This document shows, piece after piece, positions 14,345 through 26,781 of a DNA stretch of 64,000 bases. Position 1 is the first letter of the stretch, and every line of letters begins with the position of its first letter. A program made the position numbers and the translations under genes. Origin of the DNA: Daphnia carinata (Eukaryota > Arthropoda > Branchiopoda > Diplostraca > Daphniidae); the NCBI RefSeq assembly GCF_022539665.2, contig NC_081332.1, forward strand, positions 2,005,773 to 2,069,772. The letters are read 5' to 3'. The notes below the pieces were generated by a model. The model saw nothing but the letters and a program-made list of their open reading frames with translations. It was not told the DNA's origin and ran no database searches.

Positions 14345-17300
14345 CGTGCTATTAGATGGTGTGCACAGTGTACACATGTGCACAGTAAGTGGGAGTCACG
14401 ATCGATTAGACCATGACTAGATATACGACATTTCGCGTGAGCACCATCAGAGGGGAGGGGGGACATTCCAGACGACTTTGAATGTACAGGAACTCTCTCA
14501 AACAGTCCAATAAAATGGCATATAGAATTGAGTGAGTGAAAAAAAAACGAAAACAATCCATTATGCCATCAACGTATTGGCTTCCAAACGTAATAAAAAA
14601 AAAAGAAGAACGACGGATTTCCTTTTTTAATGCTGTACTTTTTTTATGGAGCTGTCCTCTTTATACACGTCAATACACAAATTGGAGCCATTACATCATT
14701 CCATCCAATCTCGATGATGTCTATGCACGCCTATAAAAAGGCCCTTTCAAAAAAAAATGTGGGAATATTTCTCTTGTAGAAATTCATTTTTCCCCCTTCC
14801 CACACAATTTGTAAAATCCAGAAAAAAAAATGTATTTAATAAGTTTTAAGAGACGTACATCTCTATTGTTAGGGCATCAAGGAAGGCAAAAAAAAATATC
14901 CTGGACAACCCACTCCATTAGCAATTGATGAATTCGTGAATTTATTTTATTTTTCATATATCTGCCAACTGCTGTACATCTCTATACGTATACCTATAAA
15001 TCCAATACAATATTGCCTGTTTAATATAAGATTTCGCTTTCATTTTCTTTTCTTTTTTCCTATATTTGTCTATACGGAACAAGTTAATAGATTTTCCTCT
15101 TCCCGGCGTCATTCATGTCGCGCTTCTCTACTCGACTTGGATGAGGAAGTTTTACGCTTTCAAAATAGTACTCATCCACCTTTTTCTTTGAGGAACCAGA
15201 AAATAAAAGGAGTCATCAAGAACATCGTGATCAAAAAAAAAAAAAAAGAAAACGAACGTCGGACTTTGAATTCGTCTCAATGAAAAATGGGCACCTGATT
15301 TGAAGTGAGTTCGAATGCCCACCTTACATATAACGTCGACGAATTGCCTCCAACAGTCACGTCACAGGAATTCAGTTCGTGAAAGCAGACGAAAAAAAAT
15401 AGATGAACAGAAGAACGGAAGGAAAAAAAAAAGAAATCAGTTAACGAAGAACGAAAAAGACAAGAAAAGACGGTCGATATTATCGATCGGCCGCTTTCAT
15501 TCGATTGCACCTAAAGCTCTTTGTATAATCTCTGTCTCCACATCTCGTTGATGACGGTGAAAGCTCCTGTATTTTTTTTTCTACTTCTCCCTTTTATACC
15601 TATCAGCAACAACAAAAAAAAGAGAGGCGGTTTCACGTGGAGTTGCATGTATGAATCAATATGTTGATGTTAGGCCTATCTGTATGTAGCCGATTGAGGC
15701 CCAGATAACAATCCGCACTGAAAACGTCGAGATTTGGCAACGCCGCCGCGGTTACCCTGAGGCTATATACCGCACATTTTATGCAAATTGGATCAAAGGG
15801 TACACGGTGACCGCAGAATACGTCCGCAGAATTCAACTGATTGGATGGACGTCGTTAAGATATTAAAGAGAGCGTCGTTTAAAACGAATTGCTTTTTCAT
15901 GGCAAGTTTGGTCTAACTTGATTTCTAAGCATACAAGTGTTTATTCCTGTGCACAAAACGCTCACGCGTTAGGTCGCCTTCGTGATTTTTTTTTTTTTAA
16001 AGCCTTTCGTCCAGCACTTTGCAACATCAGACAGGTGGCTACGCATAAATAGAATGGTCGCCACCACCGTTAATTGATTTTGCCCTTGTCAAATGTTTTA
16101 TTTACACCACACTCTGATGGCTGCAGTGTTTTGTTATTTAGAAACTCGGCTTTTGCGCTACCTGACTTGTCCCACCAGAAAATTGAATTCTAGTAGAGCT
16201 TCATTGTAGCGACTTGATTTCGCTAAAAAAAATAAATAAATAAAAATCTTATATAAAAGAAAAAGAGCTGAATGAACGCGATGTATTCAAAAGAAATTAA
16301 CAACAATCGGTTGAAGCAGTTTAGGAAATCGTGTCCATACAGACGCGCCTTTTGTGCCGTACGGACGGCCACCAACATTTTCGTGACCCATTAATAATAT
16401 TGGAAAGCGTGCGGGCGTGTGCCATCGTTGCATCCATTGTGCAAACTTGTCAGCGTAGCATAAAGGCCTTCGCTCCTGTAGCCGAATCGGGTGTCGAGCC
16501 CACTCAAAGAAAAGGCCATCCAATAACGACCAACCGAAATTGGCTAGGGCCAACGCTGCTCTACAATTAATCTACCGAAACTCTTCTCTTTTTTTTTTTT
16601 CGTTACGTCAACAATAAATAAGATGGCAATAAATTAAACGATATCAACATTTTCACGTGCTTTTCTTTTTCTTGTATGAATTAGGACTGAAACGATGTGT
16701 TAAGGTGGTGCTCTTCGGTTGAATGAAAGGATTTAGCAGACAATGTCACCCACACCTTCCCTGCTGCCAACAATATCTGCAATTCTTCAGGTAGAATAAG
16801 AAGAACGTGATTTCGGTCGCCAACCTGCTAGCTATCATGTTTGTTTTTCGGCCTCTTTATTGTGTACAACAGCTCTCTCAATCTGTGTGTGTGTGTGGGG
16901 GGGGGGTATTAAAAAGAACTTTAATCTTTTTCTACACCTGTGCTTCACCAGATGGTGTATATATCAATATATATGCGAGCACCAATGTGATATAACACGG
17001 TCGGCGTGTCTTCGTCATCAACCGGAAGTTTTGTTTGTCGCAGCACGTGACCACGCCCTTACATACGTAGCGCTGTGCGCGCAAAAGAAAAGAGAAGAGA
17101 CGTGACAGCCGGCAGAGAAGCCAATCATCTATACAGAAGATCTGACATATAATACGCGAGCTGTGCACCGTTCTGTCTATATATTATGATTTTATAAAAA
17201 AATAAAATCAAATCATAATAATAGACGTTTCTATAAAAGTAGATGTGTGTACGGAGAGAATGGCATTTTTGGGAAACGCTGATTTTTAAAAATTTGATTA

Positions 17301-17518
17301 CACACATATAGTATAACATACTTGTGAATGAGCTAATAATTATAGCATGGAGGACAATGTTCATTAGGCCAAATTAATATCGAATTTGATTTCCCTAGTG
17401 GGGTTTGATTCCTGCCTATACGTGTATGTGCTCACCCAGTGTAATATGTGGCATACCTGCACGGTCGCAAAAGCAAATTTTGTTTTATATGCACATACAC
17501 ACACACAGCGCAGGGAGC

Positions 17519-17523
<5 letters not shown>

Positions 17524-17554
<31 letters not shown>
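17524..17554. repeat. 31 nt poly-T tract
   Basis: An uninterrupted T run, read directly. On the minus (receptor) strand it is poly-A followed by ordinary sequence. It could be the relic of a retroposed poly-A tail or simple slippage; no retroelement coding sequence is visible beside it. Confidence 0.9.
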
Positions 17555-17558
<4 letters not shown>

Positions 17559-18310
17559 ATGGACATTCTTTTGGTGTTACGTGAACAGGCAAGTTCATTA
17601 AACGTAGAAGATGGCCACATTCACCTGCGACGCGGGGCATATGTGACCAAGTCACGTGACACTAAGGTGAAACGAAATAATGATAATAATAATAAAAAAA
17701 AAAAAAAAAAACTAGAGCCAATGGCGAAATTAATCGCCAACTAAAGGTGGATACGCAGAAAGGCAGTCCGTGTTACACTCGGCGGCGTATGCAAATTCAG
17801 GGCGTGGACGCTCATCAAATCCGGGACCGGATGTAACACCAACACGAAAAGGGGTCTAACGGGACAAAATCATAGCACCGTACGAGCTTTATAGACATTC
17901 ATTTTTTTTTTAGTATGTAAACAAATGACCGTATTCACCTGTGACCTTAAAATACATGCAAATGAAATAATTCACGAATCTGTTTCATGTAGCACACCCA
18001 ACCCAATCTTCTCCCCGCATCCAGCGCAGCCACCGATCGTATAATAATAACAAGCTATTTTATTTTCGCAGGAAGAAATATGCAAATAAGTGACTCTTAA
18101 CAATCGATGCGTTATATAACTTTAATCCAAATTGCCCGCTAGTGGCGTATCTCCCAAGTGATTTTTACCCCCCCCCCCCCCTAGACACACACCCACACAC
18201 ACACATCGACTGAGAAATAAAAAAAACAAACAATATAATCTAATTGATTGCCGCCTTCCAGATATTGTTGCACGCGCGTCTGCGCCGAAAATCGGGAAAC
18301 ACGAGACGCT

Positions 18311-18360
18311 GCGTAACCAGGGGTTACGCGTTACGGTTGGGTTTGTTTAAAACCCAACCG
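18311..18360. repeat. two adjacent perfect hairpins
   Basis: The first hairpin has arms GCGTAACC (18311-18318) and GGTTACGC (18322-18329) with a 3 nt loop. Four bases later a second has arms CGGTTGGGTTT (18334-18344) and AAACCCAACCG (18350-18360) with a 5 nt loop. Both stems are perfectly complementary. They lie inside the large Dop2R intron and no function is assigned. Confidence 0.9.
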
Positions 18361-21300
18361 ACAGGAAATATTAGACGACCTAAAAAAAAAAAAAGATAGA
18401 AAACAGTCCCATCTAAATGCAAGTGACGTCTAGTTGCACTTTCTTTCTTCCTTTAACATCATTTCACGCCGTAGGAAAAAAAAAAAAAAAGGTGGGGAAG
18501 GATGGGAAGTGCGTCAACGTGTCGAGAGACGCACCTATCTAAAAATAAAGAAAATTGAACTTGTAAAAAAGAAATACCTTCATTCGTTATACACACACGC
18601 GTATTGATTAAATATGAATGTGTAACGAGCAAACACGTGTATAGTGTCTATATACAGTATCATTTACACGTACGCAGTCCTAATTATCACCGATGAGATA
18701 GTGCCGTATGTAAGTATATCAACGAGTCCTCGGGAGTCCCATGATATATAGGCCCGCGTCCTGTTTAGATACGGTCAAATTGAATACGAGTTTGAATTAC
18801 ACGCGGGAGCTCGTCGAGCCTGTCACTGATGTAATCATGGCACGTCTGTCACGACCGATCAAATCTCTTCATTCATTTGTTTTTGTTTTTTCCTTTCCTC
18901 CCCTCCCCACTTTATAATTCATCAAGAGGGCGCATCAGTTTCCCTTACGTCATTCATGCGTATCTCACAGTTTTTAACGTAATGAATACTCTGACGTCAT
19001 TAGTCTATTTACGTCACCCGTTATCCATTGATTGGAAAATTTTTAAAATGTTGGATTATAATCATATAAGTCAATTAATAATAATGCACGCAAAAAGATG
19101 AGCTCACTCTCGCAATCAATAAGAATAAAGATTAAAACGGTCAAAAGAGACGATGTAACATCACCGCGCAACAAGACAAGAGACCGACCCATATTTACTC
19201 TCTTCTTATAACCCCAAAAAGCAAAAGGTCGTATGTTGTATATATCGTGTGGGTATAGAACCAGCTGCTTTTCAAACACCCTCCTCCTTATCTCCTCCTA
19301 AAAGAAAAAGAGAAGATGGAAAACTCGTATTGTACACACGAGCTTATATTACACGTATAGAGTCACAACCTCCCTCCCCCCCCCCCCCCCCTGGCCGACC
19401 GAAGTATACAGACGACAAAGTGAGAATGGAACGCTTGTGTTTTGGCTCTCCCGTGTGCGGGTGATCTTCTTTTGCTCGTCTTGATATTTATCCATCTATT
19501 TTCTTATTTTCTTATTATTTTTTTTTTGTGGTGTTGTATTTATATATATATATATAACAAAGGGCAGTAGACCTGAATGTCAAGAGCCATTCCCGTATAC
19601 ACGTATCGATCTGCACACACATTTTGTTGACGGCTTTCCCGCTGCTTGTTTCATCGCTACTCATCGTTGCAATCTGATCATTTTGCTTTGAAGAAAAAAA
19701 AAAACGACTACGTAGATAACGTATATAACATCACGTGTGACTGAATTTGTGTTGTTTCTGTTACTCACGAGCTGCTCGTCGAGCTTGTTAGCAAGACGAA
19801 CTCGCGTTAGACACAGCATTTCTGTTGCATAATCGCTAGCGCGTTAACGCCACTGAGCCGCGTAATGAGCTGCTGAACGTCTCGCAATGACATTAGTCAA
19901 CAGAGCACAGATGGAGAGCCAAAAAGCCATTGAAAACCTTTGTATGTTTATACACGTAAATTGTACAGAACCATAACGCCCGATAGCGAATAATAATAAT
20001 ATTAAAAAAATAAAATAATTCAACAAGCAAGACAGACAAGATGACTCGGTTTTTGTTTGGTTCGTCAGTTTCCCTCATCGTTATCGAGTGTGTAGACACA
20101 CCCTGAGGGGTTAGTGCTTCGTGATTGTTTTTGCAACGATCCTCGACATCACCGCTGCCTTCCTGTGCGCTCTGCATCCGCAAGAGGGGAAGGAAGCGAA
20201 GCTCGTAACAATCAATGAATTCTGAAACAATCCTTAAGATCGACAACAACCATATACATCTATCCAACCCCCCCCCCCCCCCCTGTTTCCCACCTATTAA
20301 GAGATGTCGGGCTGTTATACACTGCGCAAAGAGCGACTCGTCTTTCCATTCTTCTTTCGTGTTTATACCTAACGAGGCAGTCAGATCATTTGGATACGTG
20401 AGGATGGAAAGTGAATTTCATTTGATCGCTAGCAACGCCGCAATGCACGTAAGAACAATTGGCATGTGTTATATAAATATATAAATATTTAAACTGCCGA
20501 CCGTGTTGACAACCGTCATCGTGGCTACACATCTATCGAGCATGGAAAAGTCAAAGGTAAAATAAGAAAGAAAAAGGGACCGAATCCATATTTGCATATA
20601 CAGGAACCATAACGAGGATGATGTTATTAAAGGCGCATGCTTCAAGCTAAATGTCAACAAGGATGGAACACATTCCTCAAAGTGTGTGCGTACGGTGAAC
20701 GCTATTAAATGCGTGTCCTCTTGGTCACGATCGCTTCATTAACATCGGGTTTTTCTTCCGCCATAGTTCCGTCCACATTCCGAGATATTGTGTGCCTAAA
20801 ATGCGTGAACTATTTAACCTCCGTTATTTAATCGTCAATTAAACTCGGAAGTCGCTTGCGAAAAAGACTGGCGGACCAAAAGAAATGACATTTTAGGGGC
20901 ATCGCACGTAATTCGTTTTTCTTTCTAAATTTGCATAATGAAATGCACGAATTAGTCGTATACAGTCTCGATTCACTCGTACAAGTTTTCTTGTGATCTC
21001 ATCTAGACCAAATTCGGCAAAAAAAAAAAAATACACGAGTTCATAAATCCCGGCCAGATATATGCAAATTAATTTTCACCAGAATTCATTTTTCCAGTGT
21101 GTATCGTCCGTGCCAGATTTGAGGATTTTTCTTGGAAATGATTTTAATACGCCCAAAGCTTTAAACATTTTTTTAAAATCAAAGAACATTCAATTTCGTT
21201 TTTCATCCACATGCCATACATTTTTGCTTCTCTTGTATAATCAAGCGAACAGTCAAACCTCCAGAAATGTACCGAAAATAGAAAATGGCCTATCGATATG

Positions 21301-21545
21301 AATCACTTTGGGCATGACGATGGAGCCATAAATACAACAAGGGCACATCACGCATCCGTCAAATTCTATTGAACGCGCTATACTGCTAGTTCTGTGCCTC
21401 TCTCAGATATCCGAGGGCTTTCACCCGCTGTCCGTCCGACCGCATCCAATTGGGTTGACGGCAATCGACAACTCGAAGAGTAGAAGGAGCGCATAGAGGA
21501 ATGCCCAACTTAAAAAAAAAATAGAAATATATATACTATCGATAA

Positions 21546-21570
21546 AGAGAGAGAGAGAGGGAGAGAGAGA
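21546..21570. repeat. (GA)n microsatellite
   Basis: A GA-rich run with a single G insertion near the middle, read directly, in the large Dop2R intron. Confidence 0.9.
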
Positions 21571-21624
21571 CCAGAAGTAATTAGGCAACATGCTTACAAA
21601 TGAATTTTAATTGGTGATGGCTCC

Positions 21625-21654
21625 ATATGTGCGCGCCTGAGTAAGCGCACATAT
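21625..21654. repeat. inverted repeat, 10 bp arms
   Basis: Arms ATATGTGCGC (21625-21634) and GCGCACATAT (21645-21654) are perfect reverse complements around a 10 nt spacer. The site is intronic, with no known role. Confidence 0.9.
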
Positions 21655-23865
21655 CCATATACGTATACAAGCGTTCTATATATAGATATTAAAGTAATTA
21701 TATAGCGGTTGTTTCCATAGAATGATTCGTCCGTGGGACACGAAGGCTTTTCAGATCATTTAATTCTAGTTCTTTTCGAAACGTATATATATTCATCATT
21801 CGGCATTTGGAGTGAAAGAGGAAGGAGGAAGGAACAGTATAGCAGGAGGAATGTCCCCTTTATGTAACGTTACACATAGAAGACAAATTGAGACGACAAC
21901 GATAATGAAGGGTTACGAATTTGCATGTTACATCAGAAAACAAACACTCGGCGTGCAGATAGTCGAGAGTCTTCACAATTGAAGAGCTGAACACCTTTGT
22001 CATCAGCTCTTGGATAATGACGGACAAGTTGTTGCAAAGGCGAAAGTCAGAAGCTTATGATTCGCGATTCGGCCAAAAATAATGGCGTTACGAAGAATGG
22101 GAATCAAAATTGATTGAGCCCATTTTGCGATTTCTGTCAAAACGGCAGGGAACATTAGATGCTGCGCAATGAAGATATCGTTTTCTGGAACTGCGCTCAA
22201 GAGTTGGGATAGAGTTTCTCGTTAACGTCCGCTCGTGCATGTAGACTGCCTGAGTCAACAATTAACGTCAACAATGGGAATTACGTAATCACGAACTGAA
22301 CTGCAACAAACACATTAGATGTCCTGATCCTATCAACCGCCTGCATGTGTCCTTGTTCATAGTTGCATAACAATTTTCCTTGTTTGTCAGCAGAGTAATA
22401 TAGAGAACTCCCCTCGTTGACATGGGGCACATCTCGTGTTACACCATATTGATTCCACCTTCGTATAGATAAGAATTTTATATTTCATCTTTCGTTTTTT
22501 ATGTGTTTTCTCTTCTCGGTTTTTGACGTTGTTACTGTTTGTATCCGCTTCAATTTTGGGCCTCTCTTCTTGGCTGTCATCCTTGTATACATACGTGGTC
22601 ATGGTGTACGTACACAGATCAATGATTGGAATAACACAGAACCTCGTGTGCATATACGTACGCGTATAGAGACGAATAGATCTCTGAAAAATCAACGAGT
22701 GATGTCCTAAAAAAAAATTCGAAATCTTTTATGTCGAACGTTTACATGTTGGTTGTCGGCTTCTGTGCTAACGTAGTGTACTTAAGATGGGCCTGTATAT
22801 ATTCAGAGTGAAAATCTATGTACTCCTTCACCTCTTCATTGTCGTTTATCGTGAGTGCGTATAGGACAGGGAAGCGGATCACTGTGCACATTGGCTATTC
22901 GCATTGGCACAGACCACATCAAAACCATGGCAATTTATACGTTTAAGGCTTTTATCTTTTAAAGGCAATTCCCAAACGTTCGACATTAGAAGATTCCAAA
23001 AAAAAAAAAAAAGCAAATACCTTTAAAATGAATTACGTTTATCTAAACGTATAGAATTTCATTTGTCCCTTACGTCTGTTTGAAATCGTACCGTCCAATA
23101 CGATAAACCAAAGAAAAATCATACATGCAAATCTAAATGCGAATAGAAGTATTTCCTCCTGGTTCACCGCATATCGAATACATTTCAAATCGCCAGAACG
23201 TAAAATCAAAGGGGAAACTAGCGGAAGATCAACAAAACGAAACAAACAACAACAGTCGCTTTTATTTAGCTGAGGTGTATAGACTAAACCAATATCCAGT
23301 TAGAAAAAAAAAAAAAAAAAAAAACAAAACAAAAGGGGAGAGAAAACAAACAACAAAATGGATAAAATAAACTGAACACAGACTTTGTCTCGATCTTCCC
23401 AAGCACCCCTAAGAAGCAGTCGCTCGAGAGCGAAAAAGCAAACAGCAAATGCGAGAAGAAGTACAAAAAAAAAAAGGAAGAAAAGGATAGGAAAAAAAAG
23501 GAAGAAATCGACATCCGGAGCACGGTCGGTATGGGCATCTCCCGACGACAACAAAAGACGAACAAGAGTTGAATTACAGTGGAGAGAAAACGAAAAAGAA
23601 AGAAAGAAAGGCAAGTGATGCAGAAATACACAACAGAAGAGTGGAATCAAGGAATAGAGAGAAAGAAAGAGGGGGGATGGACGGGAATCACGCGTGATGA
23701 AGCGATGGAACAACGAGAAATCAAAGAAAAAAAAAAGGACAGGAGCTTTCGCAAGTGCTTCTCAGAATGGGCATGACCCCTCTCCCTCTTTAGCCCGTCG
23801 ATTCTCTTATTCTTAGAAGCTACAGGGGGTCTAAGTTTAATACAATAAAATAATAAGATATAGAA

Positions 23866-23889
23866 AAGAAGAAGAAGAAGAAGAAGAAT
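23866..23889. repeat. (GAA)n microsatellite
   Basis: A GAA trinucleotide run, read directly. The poly-Leu/Phe open frame on the opposite strand comes from this run and nearby purine tracts and is not treated as a gene. Confidence 0.9.
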
Positions 23890-26686
23890 CATCGAATCGG
23901 GAGTGGTCCCCCCCCCCCCTCTTTCTTTATGTTACCTATAAGACAGGCTTCTACTCTGCCTCGGGAGCTTTAGAGATTGATATGTTCTATATATCTTTTC
24001 TTATTATATTTTCTATATGACTTTGCCTTAGTCTTTTTTCTTTGAGTTGCCTTCCTTCGCTCGCGGCGTATGCAATCGCCGAGTGGTTCACCATTTGCGG
24101 TGCCGGCGATGGGGAAGGATAACTTGGTCAACTTGACAGCGTTGCCAGTGCATGCAAAATCATGATTTTATGATGGCAAGCGGGGTCGTGCTAAAACTTT
24201 CGCCCGAAAGTAATCAACGCCAAGTCACTCGCCATACGACCGCAAAACTTGACGTTGGTTCATCATCTGACCAAAGTTGTTTTTATTTAGTTAGAAATGC
24301 GCATCCCGCGAATGGCATCTGGCCTAAATACGTTCATGTACGCTTTATAAATATAAGCATTTCTTTTTTTTTTCTCTTTTATCTTGGGCATATTTATCGG
24401 GAAACGTCTGTTATTGATGGAAAATACCGAAATTGGCCCCTCCTCGTATAAGTTAACCTACTTAGTAGCTGCGGAATGAATAAAAAGGATCGTCGCTCAG
24501 CAGATGGCACAAGTTCGACATTAATGGCGCACTGCCATGCACGATTCAAAATCGATGATGAATAGACCAAACTTTTGTAAACTGAAAAAATGATTTTCCG
24601 CATTGCTTTTGAAATTCTTATTTTTCTGAAATCGCGATCGTAATAAGGAAGGAGCTCGCCACCTATGCAAAACCTGTATGCGATCTGTAATTGATCCATC
24701 GGTCAAACCGGATCAAGCAAATCTGATATGGCCACTTCAAATTTAACTTTGAACTTTCCTTTAAAATCAGAAACAAAAAAGCCAACAAAACTGTAGACTT
24801 GATAAAAACTCAAATGTTCTGCTTACACATTGACCATGTTTCCCCCCTTTTTCTTTGCTAGGCACTTGATTTTATTACAGAAATGCCGCACACGCGTGAG
24901 TCAACCCGCGAGCGAACGTCAGCAGTATCCCCCTTTCTAAACAATTGGCCGTGTTTGTTGCGTAATGCCACGCACAGCCTTCCGTGTATGACATGGAACT
25001 TTTCGTGCGTGTGCAGTTGCATAATCTTTGATGACGTTCAAATCAAAAAGTATATACATTTAAATATCACATTTGGCATAAAAAATCACATCTATACACA
25101 ATCAGCTGACGAGATGATGTTAGCGACCCCATCCCTTTTAGTTTGTACAACTTCAATGATCCGTACTTGAGACCCATAGTTCTGTAACAATACGCCTTTT
25201 TATATACCATATACATCGTTTGGTCAATCTTTTTGATCATCCGTACTGTGTTGGTCAATATAACGATTGACCGAGGCTATACAACTTCCGTATATCAGAA
25301 AGAAGCACCGCTGAAGAAAAGGACTTCTTTTCTATGGCATTATGTATCCTTTTGATGTGCTTGAAGAGGTCACGTACATGCCACGTCTGAATACACAGAA
25401 TGTAGTAATAACACAGGATTCAGTGTGCATATGATGGCACACAAATGAAATGCAGTAGACAAAGCAGAAGACCAGCAACAGGCCTTTTTCTCTTGTGATC
25501 GTCCCCGTATGGGGCACAATCATTTAGTTTTTGATGTGCGTCTTGATATGAAGTAATCGCAGTTCAGTGGAAATTCAAATGTCGTGCAGACTATGAAATG
25601 ATTTTCTTTTTTTCAATCTGAGATGTATAATTCCATCAAGATTTTTCAATTCTTTTCATTTCATTCGGCCAGTGAGAAATTTCAAAAAATCCAAAAAAAA
25701 TATCAAAGAAAATATTTGAATTGTGAATGGAAATTCAGCGAAGGGAAGGACGTTGATGAATAAGGAGGCCTCATTTTCAATCATAAACGGTGACACACAC
25801 AAAAAAAAAAGTTCCATCATGTTGTGAATAGGATTGCACGCCTTGCATTTTGATTATCTTATCTGTCTGTTTTCCGTCCGGCAGGACATCACGCGTGTTT
25901 CTCTGATGTCACTGTCCTCGTACGTGTATACACACAGCCAAATAAGCCACCCGCTGTTGAAGGCGATGATGACGGATGGCCTTGTTACATTGTAGGGGGG
26001 GGGAGAAAATAAGATCCATATCTTTCTCTTAAAAAAAAAAAAAAACACCAACAGAAGAAACACCAAAGCGGATCAACGCATCATTTTTGATTGGTTTTAA
26101 ATGAATTTTTTTTTCTCCTACAAACTTTGTTCTCCATACTTGACATTTGTGTTGCTAAAAAAAACATCACCTGCCCGTGTGATATTACAAGACCCAGTTA
26201 TTCCGATCGATAACTGGAACGCATATATACGCACAAAGACAAGTAGAGGTTCTGATCCTTAAACTGACTATATCATCGCCTTCGTGTTAAAGCTAATACG
26301 ATCATCTATACACGAATAACAAAGCAGAATCATTTTGCGTTGCTCGAACAACAACGACGCACTTACTTCCGGCACGTGCGGATTTAATTTGCATCGCCGT
26401 CGATGCTGTTAGAAGAGTTTCTCTCGATATCCTTCCACTATTTGTGTTTATATACAAAACATCTATGCGTGTTGGTGGCAACGGAAATCGACTTTATTTT
26501 CCAAGTAGAAAAGGCAAAAAAAAATAATAAAATAAAATTGATATTGATTGGATAAATAGAGTGTAAGAAGCGTGCGGAGAGAAAATCGACAACGGTGAAA
26601 GATAAAGCGTTGCTCTTGTGCCCTAAGTGATTGATGCGAAAAAGGAGTGTGACACCCTCAAAAACGGCCATGAATCTCGGTTAGTG

Positions 26687-26781
26687 CGACTCTATATAGA
26701 GTCGAAGCATTAAATGATTTACAGTATATATATATAATATATATACACACACATAGAGTGTGTGTGTGTATGTGTGTGTGG
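26687..26781. repeat. 18 bp perfect palindrome followed by AT/AC/GT fold-back
   Basis: CGACTCTATATAGAGTCG at 26687-26704 is a perfect palindrome. From about 26724 a TA run passes into an AC run and then, after a short spacer, a GT run up to 26780. The AC and GT parts are complementary to each other, so the whole segment could extrude as stacked hairpins. It lies in the large Dop2R intron. Confidence 0.85.

Noticed and set aside
23284-23713. Open frames rich in Phe, Leu and Ser on the minus strand (up to 137 aa)
   Set aside because: They are translations of purine-rich simple sequence (A/G tracts and GAA repeats) and show no domain or splice support.
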